DNA from: Begonia masoniana
Taxonomy: Eukaryota > Streptophyta > Magnoliopsida > Cucurbitales > Begoniaceae
DNA: 64,000 nucleotides
Direction of reading: 5' to 3'
NCBI GenBank assembly: GCA_022432975.1
Contig: CM039514.1
Coordinates: forward strand, 4,137,519 to 4,201,518
Each line of letters opens with the position of its first letter. The stretch's first letter is position 1. A model generated the notes under the pieces. That model did not search any database. It saw nothing but the letters and a program-made list of their open reading frames with translations, and was not told the DNA's origin. Positions 1-9,342 of the stretch are shown piece by piece. The position numbers were made by a program, and so were the translations under genes.

Positions 1-718
1 ATTATTCTCATTGTTTTTATTTACTTTAGTATGAACTAATTTTCTTTTCTAGGGCTACGATGTAGCCGGATTATGAATATTTAGTTTTTCCTTTAATTCA
101 AATTATTAATTTTTCGTTTTAATATTGTGTTGAGTAATTTATTCTGTTCTTAATGCTTGCGATTGCCTGATCACCAAAAGCATGTTCATAGGATTGTTTT
201 GAGACCGAGAGGTGATAAATAATCGTGCACTGAATAATTTACCAGGAAAAGGATCTTAGGCTAGAGATAGCTAAGGCGTTCATGTGGTAGTATAATTTCT
301 CGTTCTTAATGTATTCAATTAATTTTTAGGGTTTGAGACTGAGAGGTAATAACCCGTTAGTTGAATAAGTTTATCATTGCTCGAGAGAGACTAATAAAAA
401 ATTTTGTGAAATTGCCATCAACACATAGAAATAGAAATTAATAAATTGAATTAGTAATACTAAATAGGATTAATTTAGGTAAAATTGGAAATCCTAGAGC
501 TTTCTCATCATATTATCAAACTTATTTAATTTTCTGTTATTTAATTATTTGCTCTTGTTTTATTTTTGAAGTCAAAATCACTAAATTATCGTTATTGAAA
601 TTAGACTTAAATTAATTTTAATTGATTATTAATTAAAAAGTCCTCGTGGGTTCGACACTTTACTTATCACTTTATTACTTGTTGCGACTCGTACACTTGC
701 GAACTATTTTTCACAACA
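1..718 (+). repeat. 5' LTR (3' part) of the outer Athila-type element
   Basis: The segment ends ...TTTTTCACAACA at 718, directly before the AGTTTTTGGC leader and primer site. The words at 640-718 (CCTCGTGGGTTCGAC, TTGTTGCGACTCGTACACTTGCG) recur in reverse complement at the inner ends of the Athila LTRs at 18134, 52019 and 62650. The 5' part of the LTR is off the left edge. Confidence 0.85.
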
Positions 719-724
719 AGTTTT

Positions 725-742
725 TGGCATCCTTGCCGGGGA
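725..742 (+). other. Primer binding site, tRNA-Asp type (degenerate)
   Basis: TGGCATCCTTGCCGGGGA is a diverged form of the 18 bases complementary to the 3' end of plant tRNA-Asp, which is intact in the related elements at 18110-18127 and 62626-62643. The changes lie in the middle of the site. It sits seven bases after the LTR, as in Athila elements. Confidence 0.8.
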
Positions 743-832
743 GTTTATTATTAATATCAAATTAATTATTTTTAGTTTTATTTTGAGTTTATTTTATTTT
801 ATTTTTTGTATTTTCGTGTTATTTTTAGGTGC

Positions 833-943
833 ATGCGTAAAGAAGGAAACACTAATCTTCTTCCGCTTAATCTTGAGATTGAGCGTATGTGTCGACAACA
901 TCGTAAAAAGAGAAGAGAATTTATTCAACTAGCGTGTGCCATT
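833..943 (+). pseudogene. Athila-type gag, N-terminal fragment
   Basis: An ATG at 833 opens 37 codons ([18 protein letters not shown]...) that match the N terminus of the gag at 62535 on the - strand. The frame is broken by the copia solo LTR inserted at 944. The last five bases (ccatt, 939-943) are the target duplication, repeated at 20610-20614, and the same gag reading frame continues at 20615. Gag forms the virus-like particle in this family. The fragment alone is not functional. Confidence 0.85.
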
Positions 944-1353
944 TGTTGACTTAAATAGAGTTTAAGTCTAAATATGTTTTTGATGATGTGTTCATATGAT
1001 GAGTAATATATTTGATTATGTTTATTAAATGAGAATAATGAGTTTTGCATATAAAATCAATCGTTTTTGAAATACCCTTGGAAAGGGTATTTTAGTTTTC
1101 TAACAATATTGGTTAAGTGTACAGGGCTAAAATTGTATAAAATGTTCACATTAACCGATAGCTAAAAGACAAAGAAGACATCTACCCGTTGAAGAAAAGA
1201 ATGGCATCCACTGATAGGTAAACGACAAAAACAGTGTAGTTTAAAGAATCACACATACCGATCGCTAAACGACAAAAGGCGAAGTCGTTCAAGGCCTGCA
1301 TCTGCCGATGGCGTTTTCAAGCTGCATCTGCCGATGACGTTTGAAGATACATC

Positions 1354-2767
1354 TGTAAGATCGAGATTGTCTAAGAGGGGGAGTGAATTAGACTTTTAAT
1401 TAATTTAAGAAACTATTCAATTTCTCTTTTGTTACTAACTGGTTAGAACACAGCAAATGAGCAAACAGTAAATAAGAGAGAGAGAGAAAATTGACACCAC
1501 AGTTTTTAACGTGGTTCGGCCAAGCTTGCCTACGTCCACGCTCCAAGGCTCCCCCTTGAAGATTCTTAACCTTCTCCTCACGAGAATAAACAGATCGGAA
1601 TTCTGGGCTCCGATCAACTGCCTTTTACAGATCTGGATTGAACTTGACGGGCGTCAATCCACTGCCTTATACAGATTTTGAGTTTGTAAAATCAAGCACA
1701 GACTACACTCTCACAAGGATTAAATCTCAAGTTAATATCGAGAGGTGTAGAGGAAAATACAGAGTATGATAATTTTGCAAGTTAGGGCTCAATAATAAAA
1801 TTCGCAAAAGTTGGATCTTCGTGCTCTAACCTTGGCTTAAATACTCTGTCTTATTTTTAGCTCAGAATTGAATGCTTCTTTCTTCAAATGGAAAATGTTA
1901 CCGTTGGGAAGCATCCGTACTAGTTCAGGTAGCTGTTGCCGTCTGTAATTGCAAGTCGTCGTCGCTATTAAATTTCTGGAGTTAATGCTGAAAACGACGT
2001 CACTGTAGCTTCGCGGCTATTTTGAATTCTGGCGGAAGATCATCGGTGGAAGCAGCTTTAAAAGCTATCGGCATGAGTATCTTCACAAACTCCATCGGTA
2101 GATGCAACACGATAAGTCATCGGCAGATGCAAGCTTTGAAGTCCAACGGCAGATGCAAGCTTTGAAGTCCATCGGCAGATGGAAGCTTCAAAACGCGATC
2201 GGCAGATACAACTTCAAAATGCCATCGACAGATGCAGCTTCAAACGCCATCGGCAGATGCAGTCTTGGCAGCGCCATCGGCAGATGCATCTCCAAACGTT
2301 ATCGACAGATGCAGTTTTAAAACGCGATCGGCAGATACAGCTTCAAAACGCGATCGGCAGATACAGCTTCAAACGCCATCGGCAGATGCAACCTTGAAGT
2401 TCCATCGGCAGATGCAAGTTGATATGTCATCGGCAGAAGCATTCTTTTCTTTGTCGTTTAGTGATCGGTTTAAGGAACTCTTCTCTATCGTTTAGTGATT
2501 GACATCGGTATGTGTTGCTTCAAATCCCATCGGCAGAAGCACTTTGAAACTCATCGGCAGATGTAACCTTTGAATAAATTATTTAGCCCTGTACGCTTAA
2601 CCCGATTCATTAGACAACTGAAATACCCTTTTTCAGGGTATTTCCACAGGATTAAAATCAAAGCATAATTCAATATTCTCATTTTATAAACATAATCAAA
2701 TTACTTACTTATCATTCAAATACATCATCAAAAACATATGTAGACTTAAACTCTATTTAAGTCAACA
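1354..2767 (-). repeat. 3' LTR of the copia element
   Basis: The LTR is 1,414 bp. On the - strand it starts TGTTGACTTAAATAG and ends ...TCGATCTTACA. It is next to a purine-rich tract on the internal side and to the acatc duplication on the outer side. The - strand TATA-like TATTTAAG lies at 1843-1836, downstream of the tandem motif array at 2041-2575, so the array is in the U3 promoter region. It closely matches the parts of the 5' LTR that survive at 17014-17370 and 19360-19674. Confidence 0.92.
2041..2575 (-). repeat. Tandem array of ~25-bp CATCGGCAGATG units in copia U3
   Basis: About seventeen degenerate units share the core CATCGGCAGATGCA followed by a variable GCTTCAAAACGC-like tail; variants include GATCGGCAGATAC and TATCGACAGATGC. 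The last third also carries GTCGTTTAGTGATCGG (about 2453). The array lies upstream of the TATA-like box of this - strand LTR, the place where enhancer repeats of plant retrotransposons sit. Its function is inferred only from position. Confidence 0.85.
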
Positions 2768-2781
2768 ATCTCTCCCTTTTT
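2768..2781 (-). other. Polypurine tract of the copia element
   Basis: On the - strand, AAAAAGGGAGAGAT directly precedes the 3' LTR start TGTTGAC. This is the expected primer for plus-strand DNA synthesis. Confidence 0.85.
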
Positions 2782-3181
2782 GATAATGACAAAACATTAG
2801 CATCAATTTGATTAAATGTTACTCTCCCCCATAATCCTAGCTCCCCCATAGCAAATGCATATATTCTTAAAAACAAACACGGAGCATACCAGAGTTTCAA
2901 AAACATGCATATATCCAGATTTTCAGATTTTTCCAAAATATGCAAACATAAATCATAGTAACATATTCCACATGCATATTTTTCCAAAATATGCAAACAT
3001 AAATCATAGTAACATATTCCACATGCATATTTAATATCAATCAAATATATATTCTCCCCCATTGACATTATCAAAAACAATCAGAGAGACAACGGAAATA
3101 ATGGATTCAACACAATGCAGAAAAACATCAGAGTAATGGCATTAGAAAAACAAGAAATGTGTACACATTAAATCAAGTATT
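2782..3181 (-). other. Non-coding 3' region of the copia element, with a 51-bp duplication
   Basis: This stretch lies between ORF3 and the polypurine tract. It holds a perfect tandem duplication of 51 bp (2928-2978 and 2979-3029) beginning TTTTTCCAAAATATGC, and several CCCCC-containing words (2826, 2845, 3056). No coding potential is convincing; the apparent ORF over the duplication repeats itself only because of the duplication. Confidence 0.6.
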
Positions 3182-5263
3182 TTATTTAAAGAAGGCTACA
3201 AAATGTGTCCAAAAAGCTTGGCTAATCCAAGCGGGCACTTCACAGTTCGAATTGAGATAAGCTTCTACAAGTGCTGGAAGTGAGTGAATATCAAGAGAGA
3301 TGGGTGGTTGATAAGGCACAAGTTCCAGGCATGAAGTAGTCTCTGGTTGAGGAGCAGTAGAGGTAGAGGGGCCTTGATACACCACAATGTCCATACATGG
3401 AGGAGTTTCGACAGAAGGACCAACAGTAGACGCATCAGGAGGTGAGAATGCAAATTCAGCCTCCTGAAGATCCAGCGACATGAAACGCACATCTTCATAA
3501 ACTTCAGGCTGGGAAAATGGAAGAAAGAGATCTTCATAGCAAGCCTCTGAGACACTGATTAAACTGGAGGAATCAGGTTCGGGTGCAGGAGTCAGATTGT
3601 CAATTGAAGATCGGAATGACTCAAGTTCCCTGACAACCATGCGCCTATCAGCATCCACTTTCTGAGACAACAAACCAAGACCGGTATCTAAATCAGTGCG
3701 TATGTCTTTTTGATTCTTGGCTAGCTTGGCATCTAAAGACTGTTCAAACATACTTTCAATGGAACTGAGAGCTGTCTCAAGGCGATCAATAGAGACCTTC
3801 AGCTCATTATACTGAGTCTCACTCATCAAAAATCTCCTCTGATAAGTTAGAGGAGTGGCAGGAGGAACTGAGGGAAGTGGTGAGGATACTGGTACTTGAG
3901 GAGTGAGGGGGATAGGTGGAAAGGCAGGTGGTGAAGGCATCAAAAGTGCAGGTGAAGGGATTGGGACTTGAGAAACAGTTGGACTTGGAGGAGGTAATTG
4001 GACTGAAGGAGGTGGTTGGACTGGTGATGGAGGAGCAATATCCTGTTGGACTGGAGATGGAGGAGCACGAGGCAGAGCCGGTAATAGAAGGGCAGGTGGA
4101 GGAGACGGAGGATTCTCTGGAAGGGGTAGAGGCACAGATGAATGAGTAGAGATTGCCTCTGAAACATGGGCTCTAGAGATAGGGGCACGACGCCTTCACA
4201 CTAGAGGAGGAGGTTGGAAGCTAGAAGCCTGAGATTGAGAAGGGGAATTACCAAAAGCAGGTATCTCAGAGTCATCCCCTCCTTCAGCAGTGGACTCCTC
4301 TGGCAAGATAAGTTGTCTCTTCCCCTTTTTGGCAACTGCGGCCTTAGCAGTATTTCTCTTAGGAACATTCAAAACAAGCTCCCCTGTTCTTGTTCTCTTT
4401 ATTCCCATTTTGCTCAGAGTGGTCTTGGAATAATAACTTGTGGGTTGAAGACGAAAGGGGTCTTCATCCTCTGAAAATACAACCTCAAGCTGCATAAAGA
4501 TCCTCATGAGAAGCAGGTTGTAGGGAAAGGAGGTAGCCCTGGATGTCACAGCCTGAATCATCATTCGAACCATAACATATCCTAGATTGAAGGGGGCCTT
4601 TTGGAACAGTGCAAACAGAACAAAAAGCTCTATGGCACTCACCTCATCATGGTGACCACCCTTAGGGACAATATTGTACCCTATCATCTGATGAAATAAC
4701 CTGGCTCTTGCAGTCAGGTGTTTGCCTTTAAGAGGGTCAGGGGTATGGTTTGGGTCTAGAACTATAAGCTGTAGAAAACTGAGACCCTCAGAGGTACCAA
4801 AGAAAGGAGGCTCAGAGCCAGTCATATACTGGTAAGGGCGGCTATCTAAATGTGAGCACCCCAAAAGTGCATTTATGAACTGGGGGGTAATCTCTATATG
4901 TTTGCTATACACATAGCTCCTTATAATAGAGAAATCCGAAGTAAAACTCATATTTGCATAGAACATTCTGATTGCCTCAGGGTAATAATATGATTCTACT
5001 TCAAATAAACCTAATAACCCGAGATCCTTCAAGGGTTCTATAATATTCATTCATGCTAAATCATCAAAGTAAATCCCTCGACTGGGAATCAAAGTTTTGT
5101 ATCTATAGTCGTCATGGTACCTTAACTCAGCAGCCTTGGAGAGAAAGAAGAGAGATGGCCACTCTTTGGAACGAGGAATCTCTCGGGGAGGACGTGCTGA
5201 CACTTTGGCCTTCTTCTTGGCCGGTTCCTTAGCAGCTCGAGAAGATGAACCCGGAAACTCCAT
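3182..5263 (-). pseudogene. Copia ORF3: plant-transposon-protein domain, proline-rich and coiled-coil-like protein, two stops
   Basis: One - strand frame runs from ATG at 5263 (MEFPGSSSRAAKEPAKKKAK) to a stop at 3182, about 693 codons, broken by in-frame TGA codons at 5053-5051 and 4198-4196. The N-terminal part is basic and Ser-rich. Next comes a domain (about 5040-4450) with the pattern AIRMFYAN...FINALLG and a later E-LFVLFALF-K segment, like the ORF3 of the Athila element at 55039-56367. Then come a proline-rich stretch (about 4150-3860) and a likely coiled coil (about 3820-3600, YNELKVSIDRLETALSSIES). SIRE elements are known to carry a proline-rich, coiled-coil 'env-like' ORF here. Its role is unproven, and I see no clear membrane anchor. 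The two stops probably inactivate it. Confidence 0.75.
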
Positions 5264-5572
5264 TGAAGGAATAGGACTTACGAGAGAGAGAGAACTGGTA
5301 GGGTAGGGGTTTTCAGAAAGAGCACGAAATGTGAAGCGTCTTTGAGAAGAAACAGAGTTTAAAAAGAGTAGGGCATCGCCCGAGAGATGAAGTCACATGT
5401 GTACGACCATTAGTTCGATGGGTCACACGTGTCGGCAGATTAAGAATTCATCATCCGATACCTACCGATAGAAATGCATCTTCCAATGCCCATTGCACAA
5501 CGTTGCTTCTACCGATGACCTCACAACTAAAAACAGCTCTATTACACAAGATTTACCAACAGAAAAATAATC
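5264..5572 (-). other. Spacer between RNase H and ORF3 with LTR-like motifs
   Basis: No gene is seen. At 5430-5525 there are GTGTCGGCAGATT, CTACCGATAG and CTACCGATGACC words related to those amplified in the LTRs. They lie just upstream of ORF3 on the - strand, so an internal promoter role is possible but speculative. Confidence 0.45.
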
Positions 5573-6887
5573 TTAGTTTTTATCTACTCGAATGAGGCCT
5601 AACCTTATTCTAATATTATTGAAAGATTTTTCATCCAAAGGCTTGGTAAAGATGTCTGCTAGTTGGTCTGCTGAATTAACAAATTCTAAGGATATATCTC
5701 CTCTTTGAACATGATCACGAATGAAGTGATATCTAACATCAATATGCTTAGTTCTAGAGTACTGAATGAGATTTTTGGAAATGTTGATAGCACTGGTGTT
5801 ATCACACCGAATAGGAATCCTATCATAGAACAGATTATAGTTCTCTAGAGTTTGCTTCATCCAAAGCATTTGTGCACAACAACTGCCTGCAACAATATAT
5901 TCACTCTCAGCAGTTGACAATGCAACAGAATTCTGTTTCTTTGAATACCAGGAGACAAGAGATTCACCAAAGAACTGACATGTTCCACTGGTGCTTTTCC
6001 TATCAACTAGACTACTAGCATAGTCAGAATCTGAATATCCAACCAGATCAAAAGAAGTGCCCTTTGGATACCATAATCCTAAATCATAAGTCTCACTCAA
6101 ATATTTGAAAATCCTTTTTACAGCAGTTAAATGAGACTCCTTAGGGGCAACTTGAAATCTAGCACAAAGACAAACACTAAATAGAATATCTGGCCTACTA
6201 GCAGTCAGATATAACAAAGAACCAATCATACCACGATATTTCTTAATGTCCACACTTATACCGTTTTCATCTTTGTCCAATTTTGTTGTGGTACTCATGG
6301 GAGTTTTAGAAGATTTGACAGAATCTAAACCAAATTTCTTTAAGAGCTCCTTGATGTATTTTTCTTGGCAAAAGAAAATTCCATCAGGAGATTGGCTAAT
6401 CTGAAATCCTAAGAAGAATTTTAACTCCCCCATCATACTCATCTCAAATTCACTTTGCATGAGGGAGGAAAACTCATTACACATGTTAACATTAGTTGAA
6501 CAAAAAATAATGTCATCGACATAAATTTGAACTAACAGAATATCCTTATTCTTTTGCATGGTAAATAGAGTTGAGTCAATGTTACCCTTTTTGAAATTCC
6601 TTTCCTCAAGGAAGTTCCTCAACCTATCATACCAAGCTCTAGGAGCCTTCATGTGGCCAGGCTTGCCACACCCAAAACAGGTGATCTCCTTCTCTTTTTG
6701 AGATTTCTTAACCTTTGGAAATCTCCTTCCTTGCATTCTCTTTCTCTAGAGGAATTTGCTGAACCTCCTTGTAATGAGGGCTATATCCTCATCATCTTCT
6801 TCTTCTTCTTCCTCAGATAGCTCTTGTCTACTGGAGGAGGCTTTCATAGCAATATCTTTTCTTTTTGTAGCCTCATTTTCCTTGAGG
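5573..6887 (-). pseudogene. Copia gag C-terminus fused to truncated reverse transcriptase and RNase H
   Basis: The gag frame from 16277 resumes here in frame (DLKENEATKRKD...) through an acidic run, EEEEEEDDEDIA, to an in-frame TAG at 6748-6746. From ATG 6736 the frame goes on through the start of a zinc knuckle, CFGCGKPGHMK (6678-6646), and then passes straight into mid reverse transcriptase, APRAWYDRLRNFLEERNF. The last cysteine of the knuckle, protease, integrase and the N-terminal half of reverse transcriptase are missing. The YVDDIIF catalytic motif (about 6525-6500), GSLLYLTASRPDI, SDSDYAS and STAESEYI of RNase H, and KHIDVRYHFIRD are intact. The stop is at 5573. It cannot be autonomous. 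Confidence 0.9.
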
Positions 6888-7028
6888 TCTTCTGTAGCAC
6901 CTGGTTCTATCGAACCAGCCTTTTATTATTAAAGTAATACACTTGACTAGGTAATGAATTAAATAAGGTTATTGAACAACTTGTTAAGGGTATTAGAGTA
7001 ATTTACAATGTTCAAAAGTTGGGTAACG

Positions 7029-7037
7029 TATTTAAGG
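7029..7037 (+). promoter_or_regulatory. TATA-like box of Tekay A 5' LTR
   Basis: TATTTAAGG lies 137 bp into the LTR. The same word in the same context recurs in the 3' LTR (about 14039) and, on the - strand, in both Tekay B LTRs (29018-29010 and 35998-35990), each followed by a GCCGCCAC block. Conservation in two diverged subfamilies supports a promoter role. Confidence 0.55.
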
Positions 7038-7162
7038 ATAAGGGTTGGGTTTATTGCACTGTAGCCGCCACCCCCCCCCCTCATACTCTTCTCTTCGGAA
7101 ACTTTCAGCTCAAGCAGCCGAGCTCTCTAGGCGATTCTCCTCGCTCGGTTCTCCTTCGACTT

Positions 7163-7923
7163 AGGTAAGTTTCTTTTCCTTATTTCTCTTGTGGTATAGT
7201 GGTGAAATGCCTGGAGGATTGCAATGTGAGGATTTTGAGGATGCTGAGATTGAGTGTAGATTCGGGTTTTAGCGATAAGTAGGAATGCTCGGGTAGTAGA
7301 GTTTCTAACTAGATTTCTCGAACCGCTGTTTGATATTTTGAAACGTTTGGTGAAGCCTTGATTTATATTCTGTATGAACTTAGGTGAACAGACCTCCAAA
7401 GTAGCTAGCAACCAGACAGATTTCCAGGAGCCAGGTAAGTAAAGTATTGCTTGTGCCTTCGGGCCTACATCACAAAACAGTAGGTTTATGTATGCTTGAA
7501 TGTTTCTATTGTCCATGCATCATGTTTTGTTAAAAGTTACGAAAATGAATTTCATGTAAGGAATGGTAAGGTATGAACTGTATGCGACAGACAAGCTATT
7601 AAGGGAACTAATCCACCCCTTAACTTATGAAGGGATTTAGACATTGGGAGAATTGATCCCACTCCCAAGGGAACCATGGGATCAGATCAAGTGTTAAGGG
7701 AATTCATCTGCCCCTTAATTAAGTAGGAGGATGTAGACATTGGGAGAATTGATCCCACTCCCAAGGGAACCATGGGATCAGATCATGTTATGAACGAATG
7801 CGTATGCCACTGAGATGAGAAAAATAGAAACTGCATTTTAGGAGTATAAGTTCAGCATTTTACTTCATTCATATACTGCTTTACTTACTTAGCATTAGGC
7901 TAATAGATGAGTTTTGTGATGTA
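7163..7923 (+). other. Candidate leader introns inside the Tekay A LTR
   Basis: Consensus splice signals are arranged as donor TTAG/GTAAGT (7163), acceptor AACTTAG/GTG (about 7383), donor GAGCCAG/GTAAGT (about 7434) and acceptor TGATGTAG/GTG (about 7923). They would define a small exon of about 50 bases between two introns. The same acceptor-donor pair flanks the homologous block in Tekay B LTRs, and a CCAG/GTAAGTGATG site is present in the diverged LTR at 36672-38318. No transcript evidence is available here. Confidence 0.45.
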
Positions 7924-8537
7924 GGTGAAGAAGTGTTAGCAGGTGTGTCTCCTGATCGTGTTGAGGAATAGTGGACGTTGGAGGAGAGCATTCAGGCTTC
8001 GGCATGGTAACTGATGGGGCGGTTTAGCATGTTGTCTACAGATGTGGAGGTTTAGTGGATAATGATTTAATCGAGTATATGAAGTTTTTAGTAAATGAGA
8101 TTACAGCTATTTGACTTTGTTTTCGAGAATTTCTGATTTTCATGTTTTTACTGAATTTGATCAATACAATGACTTGGAGTGTTATGAATGGATTTTGGTA
8201 AAATGTTTTAAGTCTGTTAGATAGTCGAAGCTTTCTCGGGTTATAGACAGGTTGTTTAGTCCATTGGTAGGAATTGAATAATTTTTTGTACCAGTGGATA
8301 TGTGTAGAGGTTTATTGCGTTCTGTGGAAGGAAATCGTGTTGATGTCTATCGGAGGAAGGAAGTCTATCGGTAGATGTGGTGTGTCAGTCTGTCGGAAGA
8401 TGGAAGTCTATCGGCAAATGCCTTAAGGAGTCATGTGAGAAGCACGTGTCGACAAATGTAGTCTATTCGATCGGAAGGTGTAGAGTATTAAGTCGTCGAG
8501 TAGTGATCGGCAGGTGTAGTCTGAGAGAGTTAAGGGG

Positions 8538-8965
8538 TTTTGTCGTTTAGTGAATCGGAAGATGTAGAGTAATCTGTTTGTCGTTTAGTGAATCGGAAGA
8601 TGTAGAGTAATCTGTTTTGTCGTTTAGTGAATCGGAAGATGTAGAGTAATCTGTTTGTCGTTTAGTGAATCGGAAGATGTAGTGTATGTTTTAATTCTAT
8701 CGGAAGGAGTCATATTGTTGTTATCGGAAGATGTCGTGTGTTTATCTATTGAGAGATGAAATTGCGCTGACTTCATCGGCAGATGAAGTTATGTTGACTT
8801 CATCGGCAGATGAAGTGGTGTATGAAGTTCTCACGACGACTTCATCTGCAGCTGAAGTTGTGGGTGAAGTCGTGTAGACGTCATCGGCAGAAGCCTTTGG
8901 TTTTCTACTTCTGCTTCTTCTGTTGACTTTGTCGTCGGCAGATGAATTCGACTTTTGTAATTCCT
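8538..8965 (+). repeat. Tandem motif arrays in Tekay A 5' LTR
   Basis: Four units of about 38 bp (8538-8685) share GTCGTTTAGTGAATCGGAAG. They are followed by palindromic units built on ACTTCATCGGCAGATGAAGT (8775-8870), which can fold into an 8-bp stem with a 4-base loop. Scattered ATCGGCAGATG, ATCGGAAGATG and TATCGGTAGATG words extend back to about 8340. The 3' LTR carries the same arrays at 15549-15695 and 15778-15990, with one more palindromic unit. Confidence 0.85.
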
Positions 8966-9232
8966 TGAGTAGTCCATCACTTAAAACCTTAATTCTTTTG
9001 ACCGGACACTCGAAATATTTCCATTAATCTTTCCAACAATATTTTCACCGCTAGTTTAACCCCATTGTAGTCTTAAATAATTTTTCCGCTGCAAAGTTTT
9101 CAAATGTTTTGAACGTTTAGTAAACGTCAAATTTTGTATGTCGAATGAAGTTTTAAATTTATTTGAAATTTCTTAGTCATGGTCAAGTAATGAGTAGCGA
9201 ACCGGGTTCAGATAACTCGGGGCGTTACAGTA

Positions 9233-9244
9233 TGGTATCAGAGA
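9233..9244 (+). other. Primer binding site, initiator tRNA-Met type
   Basis: TGGTATCAGAGA lies three bases after the LTR end. It is complementary to the 3' end of plant initiator tRNA-Met, the usual primer of Tekay elements. Confidence 0.9.
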
Positions 9245-9342
9245 CATTCAGTTAAACCGTTCAAAAGATTACTCATCAGTGCCAACCGTCGCATGAAAGT
9301 ACTCCAACAACTGTAAGTGTTTATGTTAGCTTCAGTTATAAG

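Larger units (their letters stand above)
6893..9229 (+). repeat. 5' LTR of Tekay A
   Basis: The LTR is 2,337 bp, starting TGTAGCACCTGG and ending CTCGGGGCGTTACA. Its parts are a TATA-like box at 7029-7037, a C-run near 7071, splice-signal-like sites at 7162-7923, a duplicated GGGAGAATTGATCCCACTCC block (7640-7790), the 38-bp and palindromic motif arrays at 8340-8965, and a conserved 3' end. Because the TATA-like box is near the left end, most of the LTR would be transcribed leader. Confidence 0.93.

Noticed and set aside
2041..2575. Regular repeats resembling a CRISPR array
   Set aside because: Units are degenerate, spacers are not unique or of fixed length, there are no cas genes, and the array is inside a plant LTR.
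7127..7516. Antisense 129-codon frame in Tekay A LTRs, with similar residues in Tekay B LTRs (INLLFCDVGPKA, LYLPGSWKS)
   Set aside because: It covers the block with conserved splice-like signals. The similarity is explained by DNA conservation, and the rest of the frame is not conserved.
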